Origin: JAZGGS01 sp963764825
GTDB taxonomy: Bacteria; Bacteroidota; Ignavibacteria; Ignavibacteriales; Ignavibacteriaceae
Reading direction: 5' to 3'
Assembly: GCA_963764825.1 (NCBI GenBank)
Contig: CAVXUA010000005.1
Span: 1 to 64,000 of the forward strand
DNA length: 64,000 nt
The position numbers were made by a program, and so were the translations under genes. The notes below the pieces were generated by a model. The model was not told the DNA's origin. It did no database searches and worked only from the letters and a program-made list of their open reading frames with translations. Positions 18,137 to 26,404 of this stretch are shown one piece after another; the first letter of the stretch is position 1; each line of letters begins with the position of its first letter.

Positions 18137-18604
18137 ATGGAGAAAAAAAATATAAACAATGTAAAACTGGGTAAAGACGTAAAGATATTTGATTTTGTTA
18201 ATCTTTACGGTTGTTCCATTGGGGATAATTCAAAAGTAGGTACATTTGTTGAAATTCAGAAAAATGCTTCTGTAGGAAAAGATTGTAAAATATCATCTCA
18301 TACTTTTATTTGCGAAGGGGTTCATATTGGAGATGGTGTTTTTATAGGTCATAATGTAACTTTTATAAACGATAAACACCCCCGTTCGGTTAATCCTGAT
18401 GGAACTATGCAAACTGAAGAAGACTGGAAAGTTGTTGAAACCTTTGTACATAACGGGGCATCGGTTGGATCATCGGCTACAATTTTATGCGGGGTAACAA
18501 TTGGTGAAGGTGCAATTGTTGGCGCAGGAGCGGTTGTAACTAAGGATGTACCGCCCAACTCAGTTGCGGCAGGTGTGCCTGCTAAGGTTATAAAAAAGAT
18601 CTAA
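18137..18604 (+). CDS. WbpD-like UDP-amino-sugar N-acetyltransferase (LbH)
   Basis: A 155-residue hexapeptide-repeat protein. ATG 18137 is chosen over the TTG one codon upstream. Coils such as LGKDVKIFDFVNLYG, IGDNSKVGTFVEIQ, IGDGVFIGHNVTFIND and IGEGAIVGAGAVVTKDVP make a left-handed beta-helix; the loop NDKHPRSVNPDG contains a His in the place of the WbpD catalytic base. The ending SVAAGVPAKVIKKI is typical. It would acetylate the 3-amino group of a UDP-2-acetamido-3-amino uronic acid from acetyl-CoA. Last gene of the plus arm, followed by a terminator. Confidence 0.87.
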   Translation: MEKKNINNVKLGKDVKIFDFVNLYGCSIGDNSKVGTFVEIQKNASVGKDCKISSHTFICEGVHIGDGVFIGHNVTFINDKHPRSVNPDGTMQTEEDWKVVETFVHNGASVGSSATILCGVTIGEGAIVGAGAVVTKDVPPNSVAAGVPAKVIKKI

Positions 18605-18668
18605 CCAGGACTTAATAAAATAGTAGCTAGGTACAGTTAAGTTTATTCTTAGCCAGACCTTTAAAAAG

Positions 18669-18702
18669 AAAAAGCAGGAATGTGAGGGCACCTGCTTTTT
18701 TT
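18669..18702 (+). terminator. Intrinsic terminator of the plus polysaccharide arm
   Basis: A ten-base stem (18669-18678 with 18691-18700; core AGCAGG/CCTGCT) with a 12-base loop is followed by a run of T. It lies 65 bases after the WbpD-like stop. Confidence 0.85.
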
Positions 18703-18728
18703 GCGTAATCCAGTTTTATCCGTTCTGT

Positions 18729-18953
18729 TTATGTCAATAACTTGGTTAAGAAGTAAACTAACGAAACAAAATATACAATTCCCATAATCATCTTAAAAAT
18801 ACCTGTTGCGTTTCTGGATTTTTCTTTGGGGATAGCTACAGTGTAAGGTGCATTAAAACTTCCTGGTGAAAAATTTCCTTTAACTAATTTTTCAATATTA
18901 GTGTTAATTACTGAACCGCTTTTTGAGTATGTAAGTGAATCAGGAGATTTCAT
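18729..18953 (-). CDS. Small protein with one C-terminal membrane helix, unknown function
   Basis: A 74-residue protein from ATG 18953, which has AGAGG nine bases upstream; the TTG at 18959 is less likely. Residues 1-50 are polar (SPDSLTYSKSGSVINTNIEK, then a Pro/Ser/Asn-rich part) and the rest is one membrane helix (MIMGIVYFVSLVYFLTKLLT). I do not recognise a family. The good ribosome site and clean frame support it as a real gene. It sits alone between the polysaccharide terminator and the OmpA-family gene. Confidence 0.5.
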   Translation of the reverse strand: MKSPDSLTYSKSGSVINTNIEKLVKGNFSPGSFNAPYTVAIPKEKSRNATGIFKMIMGIVYFVSLVYFLTKLLT

Positions 18954-19168
18954 TTCCAATTACCTCTTAATACTTATTTTCTCTGTTTTCATATAATTCT
19001 CAGCAATAATTATACTAACATTAATGTAGTAAATAGTGTGAAAAATGATGAGGTTATTAACTATTAATGTAGAATTTACCGGTAAAATTCTTAAAGATTA
19101 ACAAAAACGCAGAGTTGGATTGACTCGGAAAAGTGTTCTAAATTATTCACATATTATTAGGGCGGAAT

Positions 19169-20597
19169 TTATTCTTCCCTGATAATTTCAATTCTCCTGT
19201 TTCTTTGTCTTCCCTGCTCGGATGTGTTGTCTGCAATCGGGAACTTATCTCCTAATCCATATACTTCAAAATTAGCCCGGTTCAAACCACCTAACACAAC
19301 AAGGTATTCTAATACTGCTTTTGCTCTTTCTAATGATAGAGTTCTTATAAAATGCTCCGAACCATGGCTATCCATATGGCTTTCAATTCTCCATTTCAAA
19401 TTAGGATGTGCTCTTAATATGGAGGTCACTTTATCAAGTTTTTCTTTAGCTTCAAATTTTATTTTGGATGAATTACCGCTAAATATTTCATCCGCTTCAA
19501 AAATTAGTTCAGTAGGAAGACTAGTGGCAGAGGAATCCGGACAGCCATCTCTATCATCAATTCCATTAATGTTTTCAGCAATATTAGGACAGTTATCAAA
19601 CTCATCGGCAATTCCATCGTTGTCGTTATCCAGATCGGGACAGCCATCTTCGTCTTCAAATCCATCATAATCTTCCGGGTTATCCGGGCAAAGATCTGAT
19701 ACATCAGGAATTCTATCGTTATCGTTATCCAAATCGGGACAGCCATCAATATCTTCAAACCCATCAAAATCTTCAGGTTCATTTACACAAAAATCATCTG
19801 CATCTAAAAATCCATCGTTATCATTATCCTCATCGGGGCAACCATCCTCATCTTCAAATCCATCAATATCTTCAGGCATATCTGGACAATTATCATCTGA
19901 ATTATTAATCCCATCCCCATCACTATCAACATTTACAAAAGGTGAAAAAGATATCCCGGCTAATGCAGTTAAATAAAAATCGTTCGATTTTGATGCTGCA
20001 ATATCATCAAGGTAATCAGTAAGTGAAATGTGGGCTCCAGCAGAGAGGTTTAAGCTTAAATAATCGCTAACCAAGTATTTAAAACCAAGATCAAAATCGT
20101 AAGTTTGAGTACTTTTTTCGTACAGAGCGGCTTCATTCCAAGGTAATAAATTTCCATCGTTGTCCTTTGGATCGAACCAAAGATTTGACATACCCGCCAT
20201 CAGAAACGGGAAAATAACATCATCAATTGAATAGCTGTATGAAAAAGCAAGACCGACTGATTTAAGATCTGTGGAGATAAGGGGAAAAAATTTCGCGTGC
20301 ACCATCTTTGGTAAATACTGTAGTTCTATCATCCTGCCCGGAAATCTGCTGCAATGTTCCGAACAATCTTAATCCAAAGCTGCTTGGAGAATCAGTTAAG
20401 AAGAAATAATCTAAAGATAGTTTTGTTGAATAACCCGGTTTTGCTTCATTATAATCGGTAAAGCCTATAGCCGTACCACCCTCCAGAGAAAAAACCCAGT
20501 TTCCTGAAAAAATATGATTTTTGGATAAAGAAACACCCTGTGCCCAAAGTGGCTGGCAAAGAAAAAATGTAAACAGTATTGTTAGTAATATTTTCAT
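19169..20597 (-). CDS. OmpA-family outer-membrane protein with thrombospondin type 3 repeats, one frame change
   Basis: ATG 20597 gives a signal peptide (MKILLTILFTFFLCQPLWAQ). A predicted beta-barrel follows, then about four calcium-binding TSP3-type repeats rich in DxDxDG and CPD motifs (for example DNDNDGIADEFDNCP), then a C-terminal OmpA peptidoglycan-binding domain (LERAKAVLEYLVVLG, GQRQNRRIEII-like end at 19169). The frame changes once near 20283 inside a poly-A run. The usual role is anchoring the outer membrane to peptidoglycan, with a calcium-stiffened periplasmic linker. It stands alone. Confidence 0.9.
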
Positions 20598-20899
20598 AAT
20601 TACTAAATGCTACTAATTGTCTCAAAATGAAATATATACTAAAAAAAGGATGTTACCAATAGTATATATTACAAATATTATAGAGCAAAAATGTTTGCGA
20701 GCCATAAATATTGATGAGAAAGTTAATAAATTTTAACGATTTTATTTCACATTTACAATTAATATGTATGGAATTATGGTTGATATTTCAATACTTTTAT
20801 AATTCCGGTTTTTCAAGTTTTATATAACTCAATATTCTAAAAAAAAGTCTTTATTGAAAAACTTCAAATAAAGAATATTAAATCCTAGAGGAGTAAAAT
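20598..20899. other. Intergenic region upstream of pepP and the OmpA gene
   Basis: About 300 AT-rich bases between two divergent genes, so it should hold both promoters. No conserved boxes, hairpins or RNA were identified. CTAGAGGAG just before 20900 serves as the pepP ribosome site. Confidence 0.5.
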
Positions 20900-22291
20900 A
20901 TGTTCGAACCTCAAATTTATACTAATAGAAGAAACGCTTTAAAAGCAAAATTCGATTCCGGAATTATTCTTTTTCTCGGTAATGAAGAAAGTGCAGCTAA
21001 TTATACAGCAAACACTTACTCATTCAGGCAGGATAGCAGCTTCCTATACTATTTTGGTCTTGATTTACCCGGACTTGCAGCTACCATTGACGTTGATAAT
21101 AATATCGATGCAATTTATGGTAATGATTTTACAATTGATGATATAGTTTGGATGGGTCCTCAACCGACCATGGAGGAAGTAGCGGAATTAGCAGGTGGCG
21201 TTAAAGCTGAACAAGCTGATAAACTTGCGGAAGTTTTAAAGGAAGCATTTACTAGTGGAAAGAAAGTTCATCTTTTACCTCAATACAGACCGGAAAATCT
21301 ATTAAAGGTAAGCAGCTTACTTGGTATTTATCCTAATAAGGTAAATGATTATGTTTCTGAAAAATTGATCAGGTCTGTTGTTGAGCAGCGTTCTGTAAAA
21401 TCGGAAGAAGAAATAAAAGAAATTGATTTTGCTGTTGATATAGCTAATAAAATGCACACTACAGCTATGAGAATGTTAAAGCCTGGTATAAGCGAAAAAA
21501 AGATTGCCGGAATGATTGAAGGAATAGCGTTATCACTTGGTAATGGTTTGTCTTTCAGGCCAATTGTATCAATTCATGGAGAAACTTTACACAATCATTC
21601 TCATGAGAACATAGTTGAAGAAGGAGATCTGCTGGTTAACGATTCTGGCGCAGAAACAAATCTGCATTACGCCAGCGATATAACCCGCACTTTGCCTGTG
21701 AACGGAAAATTCACGCAAAAGCAACGAGAGATTTACGAAATCGTTTTAAAAGCAGAAATGCAGGCAATTGAAGAAGTTAAACCTGATGTATTTAATAAAG
21801 ATCTGCACATGTTAGCCGCACGGATAATTGTTGATGGCTTAAAGGAAATTGGTTTAATGCATGGTGATACCAGCGAAGCACTTGATGTTGGCGCTCACGC
21901 TTTATTCTTTCCGCATGGGTTAGGACATATGATGGGATTAGATGTACATGATATGGAAGGTTTAGGCGAAAACTTTATTGGTTATGATGAAGAAACATCT
22001 CGAAGTCCACAATTTGGTTTGTCTTACCTGCGGTTAGCAAAAAGACTTAAACCGGGCTATGTATTTACCATAGAACCGGGAATTTATTTTATTCCCGAAC
22101 TTATTGATATGTGGAAGAACCAATCGAGGCATTTTGAATTTATTAATTATGATAAAATAGATGAGTATCGCGATTTTGGTGGGATAAGAATTGAAGATGA
22201 TATTTTGGTTACTGATGATGGTTATAGAGTGCTTGGTTCAAAGCCAATACCAAAAACTGTAGATGAGGTAGAAAAACTGGCTTCAAGTTAA
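20900..22291 (+). CDS. pepP: Xaa-Pro aminopeptidase (aminopeptidase P, M24B)
   Basis: An intact 463-residue metallopeptidase with GAGGAG before ATG 20900. The N-terminal creatinase-like domain includes YTANTYSFRQDSSFLYYFGL. The catalytic pita-bread domain shows the five metal ligands in order: Asp in NDSGAETNLHY, Asp in ASDITRTLP, His in HGLGHMMGLDVHDME, Glu in FTIEPGIYF and Glu in GGIRIEDDILV. It removes N-terminal residues before proline in the cytoplasm. It is monocistronic, followed by a dispersed-repeat-like hairpin. Confidence 0.93.
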   Translation: MFEPQIYTNRRNALKAKFDSGIILFLGNEESAANYTANTYSFRQDSSFLYYFGLDLPGLAATIDVDNNIDAIYGNDFTIDDIVWMGPQPTMEEVAELAGGVKAEQADKLAEVLKEAFTSGKKVHLLPQYRPENLLKVSSLLGIYPNKVNDYVSEKLIRSVVEQRSVKSEEEIKEIDFAVDIANKMHTTAMRMLKPGISEKKIAGMIEGIALSLGNGLSFRPIVSIHGETLHNHSHENIVEEGDLLVNDSGAETNLHYASDITRTLPVNGKFTQKQREIYEIVLKAEMQAIEEVKPDVFNKDLHMLAARIIVDGLKEIGLMHGDTSEALDVGAHALFFPHGLGHMMGLDVHDMEGLGENFIGYDEETSRSPQFGLSYLRLAKRLKPGYVFTIEPGIYFIPELIDMWKNQSRHFEFINYDKIDEYRDFGGIRIEDDILVTDDGYRVLGSKPIPKTVDEVEKLASS

Positions 22292-22299
22292 ATTTTTTC

Positions 22300-22336
22300 A
22301 CCACAGAGTCGCAAAGATTCTCTGCGTCTTTGCGGT
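22300..22336. repeat. Dispersed palindromic (REP-like) intergenic element
   Basis: CCACAGAGTCGCAAAGA followed by TCTTTGCGG forms an eight-base perfect stem (22310-22317 with 22327-22334). The wording CACAGAG-CGCAAAGA / TCTTTGCGG matches a degenerate intergenic palindrome common in many environmental bacterial genomes. It lies between the convergent pepP and iorB genes and may also act as a weak bidirectional terminator. Confidence 0.6.
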
Positions 22337-22353
22337 TAAGATCTTTCAACTAT

Positions 22354-22947
22354 TTACTTCCAACCGGAGTATTTACAATTAGCAAACTCACGTCCGGCTT
22401 TTAATGCTTCGATGTTTAGCTGAACAACCTTTTCACCTTTTCTTCCGAATATTTTTCTTATGCCGCTTTCTAAGTTTTCATATGGAATATCAATAAACGG
22501 AGATGCAGCACCAAGTATCACAATGTTAGATGAGCGGGTAGATTTTATTTCCCGTGCAATTTTATCTGCATCTAAGAGTACATGGTTTTTTAAACTTTTT
22601 ATCTCATCTAATAACTTATCTAATTCGGGATAGTCATCAATATTTAAAAATGGTTTTGAATTGGTAACAACCCAGCCATCATTTCTTAAAAAATTCAAAT
22701 ACCTGAGAGATTCCATCGGTTCTACGGATATTATTATGTCGGCTTGTCCTGCTGGAATCAGGTCAGAGGAGATTGGTTTATCAGAAATTCTTAAATGTGA
22801 TTGAACCGAACCACCGCGCTGGCTCATCCCGTGAACTTCCGATTGTTTTAAGTGAAGGTTATTTTCAAGTGCTGCCATTCCTATTGTGGCAGCTATTGAG
22901 AGAATTCCCTGTCCTCCCACTCCTGCTAAGATTATGTCTGATTTCAT
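22354..22947 (-). CDS. iorB: Indolepyruvate:ferredoxin oxidoreductase, beta/gamma subunit
   Basis: A 197-residue protein starting MKSDIILAGVGGQGILSIAA, the pyruvate-ferredoxin-oxidoreductase gamma-type fold. Family motifs include SEVHGMSQRGGSVQSHLRI and VVTNSKPFLNIDDYPEL. It works with IorA to convert aryl-pyruvates (from Trp, Phe and Tyr transamination) to aryl-acetyl-CoA, passing electrons to ferredoxin. It starts 21 bases after the iorA stop, so the two are co-transcribed. Confidence 0.92.
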   Translation of the reverse strand: MKSDIILAGVGGQGILSIAATIGMAALENNLHLKQSEVHGMSQRGGSVQSHLRISDKPISSDLIPAGQADIIISVEPMESLRYLNFLRNDGWVVTNSKPFLNIDDYPELDKLLDEIKSLKNHVLLDADKIAREIKSTRSSNIVILGAASPFIDIPYENLESGIRKIFGRKGEKVVQLNIEALKAGREFANCKYSGWK

Positions 22948-22968
22948 ATTTCTTCTTTTCTCAATTAC

Positions 22969-24582
22969 TTACACTTTTACTTTCTGTTTTATGTCCTTCT
23001 TACTCTTCTTAACAATCTGTATACATTCTCTGCTTGGTATAACAACAGAAACACCTTCATATTCAATTTCTTCTTTTAAAACTTCTATCATATGTTCATG
23101 ATATTTTTTAAGCGGAGTAACAACTCTAACATGATCAGGGTGAACCCCAATTCCTTTACAGATCTCTTCTAGTTTAGCAAACGCTGAAGATTCCTGCCCG
23201 CCTGTCATTCCTGTAGTGGAATTATCTGAGATTATTACTGTCATTGGGGTGTTTTCATTTACCGCATCAAGCAAACCTGTCATTCCTGAGTGCGTAAAAG
23301 TAGAATCACCGATTACCGCAATAGCCGGTCTTATCCCTGCATCTGCAGCACCCTTTGCCATAGTTATCGAAGCTCCCATATCCACGCAAGTGTGAATTGA
23401 TTTATATGGTGAGAGCGCACCAAGTGTATAACACCCGATATCGGAAAAAACTCTTTGATCATCGCCATATTGTTTCATTGTTTCATTTAAAGCATCGTAA
23501 ACATCTTTGTGGCTGCAGCCGGCACAAAACTGTGGAGGTCTGTTTGCAACGATACCAGGAATCGGAAAAGTCTCTCCAATTCCTTTACCAAATGCATTGG
23601 CAATAATATTTGGATTTAACTCTCCCGCTCTCGGAATGGTACCATCTAACCTTCCAAGTACCCGCTTTTCTTTATTCAGAAATCCTCTTAACAATTCTTC
23701 AACCATCGGGTATCCCTCTTCAATGATTAAAAGCTTATCACACTCATAATCAATTTTCTGCACCATTTTTGTAGGAAGAGGATACTGCCCAATTTTTAAA
23801 ACAGGATGAGGACATTTGCCATCCGGAAAATTTTCCATCAAATAATTAAATCCAATTCCGCAGGCAATAATTCCTAAAGATTTGTCTTCGCCTTTAAAAT
23901 ATTTATTGTATTTCGATTCATCAGAAATTTTTCTGAGCTCGGTTAGTTTGTCTAATAATACCTGGTATTTTTTCCGAGCATTAGAAGGGAGCAAAACAAA
24001 TTGAATAGGATCAGCAGGATATGAAATTTCCTTTTCATCTTTGATTGCCATTTGTGCTACTCCTGAACGGGAATGGGAGAGACGGGTTGTAAGTCTTATC
24101 ATAACAGGTAAATTATATTTTTCCGAAAGATCCAATCCTTCATAAGACATATCATAAGCTTCCTGCTGGTTTGAAGGTTCAAGAATAGGGATGAGTGCAA
24201 ACCTGCCATAGTACCTGGAATCTTGTTCATTCTGAGATGAATGCATTGAAGGATCATCGGCTACTGCAACCAGTAAGCCGCCGTTCACTCCTGTTATTGC
24301 AGAATTCATAAATACATCCGCAGCAACATTAAGTCCAACGTGTTTCATTGCAGCCATCGAACGCTTTCCTGCATACGACATACCAAGTGCAGCTTCCATT
24401 GCTGTTTTTTCATTCGCAGACCACTTCCTGTGAATGTTTCGTTCTTTAGCAATTTTAGATCTTTGCACATATTCCATTATTTCTGTTGAAGGTGTTCCCG
24501 GGTAAGCATACATACCTGACATCCCGCCATCTATTGCGCCCTGGGCTACAGCTTCATCGCCTAATAATAATAACTTTTCCAT
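22969..24582 (-). CDS. iorA: Indolepyruvate:ferredoxin oxidoreductase, alpha subunit lacking the C-terminal ferredoxin domain
   Basis: A 537-residue TPP enzyme beginning MEKLLLLGDEAVAQGAIDGG. It has the pyrimidine-binding half (GTPSTEIMEY, WSANEKTAMEAALG), the Cys motif PQFCAGCSHKDVYDAL, and the TPP-Mg motif IGDSTFTHSG through DNSTTGMTGGQ. Described IorA proteins are usually around 600 residues or more and end with a two-cluster 4Fe-4S ferredoxin-like domain. This one stops after PSRECIQIVKK, just before that domain, and only 21 bases separate it from iorB, so a frame error cannot hide the missing part. Electrons would have to leave by another route or a separate ferredoxin. Confidence 0.9.
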   Translation of the reverse strand: MEKLLLLGDEAVAQGAIDGGMSGMYAYPGTPSTEIMEYVQRSKIAKERNIHRKWSANEKTAMEAALGMSYAGKRSMAAMKHVGLNVAADVFMNSAITGVNGGLLVAVADDPSMHSSQNEQDSRYYGRFALIPILEPSNQQEAYDMSYEGLDLSEKYNLPVMIRLTTRLSHSRSGVAQMAIKDEKEISYPADPIQFVLLPSNARKKYQVLLDKLTELRKISDESKYNKYFKGEDKSLGIIACGIGFNYLMENFPDGKCPHPVLKIGQYPLPTKMVQKIDYECDKLLIIEEGYPMVEELLRGFLNKEKRVLGRLDGTIPRAGELNPNIIANAFGKGIGETFPIPGIVANRPPQFCAGCSHKDVYDALNETMKQYGDDQRVFSDIGCYTLGALSPYKSIHTCVDMGASITMAKGAADAGIRPAIAVIGDSTFTHSGMTGLLDAVNENTPMTVIISDNSTTGMTGGQESSAFAKLEEICKGIGVHPDHVRVVTPLKKYHEHMIEVLKEEIEYEGVSVVIPSRECIQIVKKSKKDIKQKVKV

Positions 24583-24844
24583 GGTAAATCTCGATTATAA
24601 TTTTGATTTGCAGAAATTAGAATTTATAGATTTATTCCCTTTTTAAGATAAAATCGTATAAATAAAATTACCCAATTTAGTATTAATAACATATCACTTA
24701 ACTGTATTGAGTATAAGAGAAGGGTAGAATATGAGACAAAGGTTTTTAGTTTCTATTTGAAAATTATTATAACTTTTTCTAAAGTTTTTATAACTTCTTA
24801 TTGTTATTTGAACTCATAACCATCTAATATATAATTATTGACTA

Positions 24845-26309
24845 ATGGCTGTTAGTGATGTACAATCCCGCAATAAGTTTTTTATATCAATCTGGATAGT
24901 ATTCTTCTTACTTCTGATTGCCTATTCAATTTATATTTTAATTACCTCGCCCGGGCTTGCTTTAAACTTAAAACCACTTACCGATGATATCGTTCCTTAT
25001 GTTTCTTTCAGGGTAATAGTGGGATTATATTTCTTTATTGCTCTCTTCAACCTGAAAAAAATAAAAAATAACAAGCTGTGGTTTGGTGCAATTATAGGGG
25101 TTGGATTGTTGAGCAGGTTGATTCTCATTCCTTCCCAGCCGGTCCTGGAAGATGATTATTACCGTTACTTATGGGATGGAGCAGTAACTGCGCACGGTTA
25201 TAATCCATACGTTTACAGTCCGCTTGAGCTAATGGATTGCACTAGATTCAAATGTGCCTGAGGAACTTCATCAGCTTGCAAAAGATTCTGGTAAAATAAT
25301 TAAAAACATAAATCATCCGCACATCAGAACAATTTATCCAATACTTTCTCAAGCTGTATTTGCTGCAGCATATTTTATAGATGATTGGCAATACTGGAGC
25401 TGGAAAATACTCCTGCTTCTTTTCGATCTACTCCTTTTATTTGTTTTGATAAAGATTCTTAAACATTTAAAGCTTCCAACAATATTTGTTGCGTTCTACT
25501 GGTTGAACCCAATTGTTATTCACGAAATTTTTAACGGCGCACACATGGATATGCTGGCACTGCTTCCGGTAATGCTGGCATTATATTTTCATTTAAAAAA
25601 TAAGTTATGGTATTCTTTGATTGCACTTGCTATTGCTGCAGGATTTAAACTATGGCCGGTTGTACTTCTTCCCCTGTTGTTAAGAAACACATTTCCAGAC
25701 TGGAAACAAACAGCAAAATATACTATTGCATTTGCTTTGATGATTTTGCTGCTTTTTATACCGGTATTGCTTAGTAATCTTAATGAGAGTTTAGGTTTTA
25801 TTAAATACGCAGGTAAATGGGTAAACAACGCAGCATTCTATTCGATTTTTAAATGGCTTATTCAAAATGTTATTTACCTTTTTGAATTTAACATAAGTTG
25901 TATCTCGTGCATAACCAGGTGGGGAATTGTAATTCTATATATTATACTTGTTGCATTTATACTTAAAAGGAAACCATCTGACCATACCCAGTTCTTCAGC
26001 AAAGCATTATTAATAGTTGCAGTGCTATACCTTGTAAGCCCCACACAGTTTCCATGGTATTATAGCTGGATGGTTCCGCTGCTGGCAATAAGACCAATGG
26101 TTTCTTTACTACTCTACCCTTTGCTTCTTCCGTTATATCAAATAAATTATTTATCCGAAATAATAGTTTACATACAGCATTTACCCATAATTATACTCTT
26201 CATTTTAGAACTGCGGGGAAATATCTGGAAGAATAAGTTTTTCTTTCAGGATAAGGAAGTAATAGAAACTAATTTATTGATAGAGCAGCAAATTAGTTTT
26301 TTAATCTGA
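24845..26309 (+). CDS. Multi-spanning GT-C type (mannosyltransferase-like) membrane glycosyltransferase, one frame change
   Basis: Two pieces (24845-25261 and 25254-26309) join into one protein of about 485 residues with roughly ten to twelve membrane helices. The first extracytoplasmic loop has the acidic GT-C signature LEDDYYRYLWDGAVTAHGYN, and further on are NPIVIHEIFNGAHMDMLALL and PTQFPWYYSWMVPLLAI, as in polyprenyl-phosphate-dependent mannosyltransferases (MptB/GT87-like). The frame changes near 25245. Such enzymes use a lipid-linked sugar on the outer face of the inner membrane. The acceptor is unknown and no related gene is adjacent. Confidence 0.75.
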
Positions 26310-26404
26310 TTTAGCTGGTTAGCAAGGTGGTGAAAAAACGAGTGTAAAAGTTTCCGCTTCATTTCATTATATTTAAGCAATAACTAAAGAACTTGCTTGA
26401 ATAA

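Noticed and set aside
19224..19782. Open frames on both strands over the TSP3 repeats
   Set aside because: By-products of the regular Asp-rich repeat DNA; the OmpA frame has the domain evidence.
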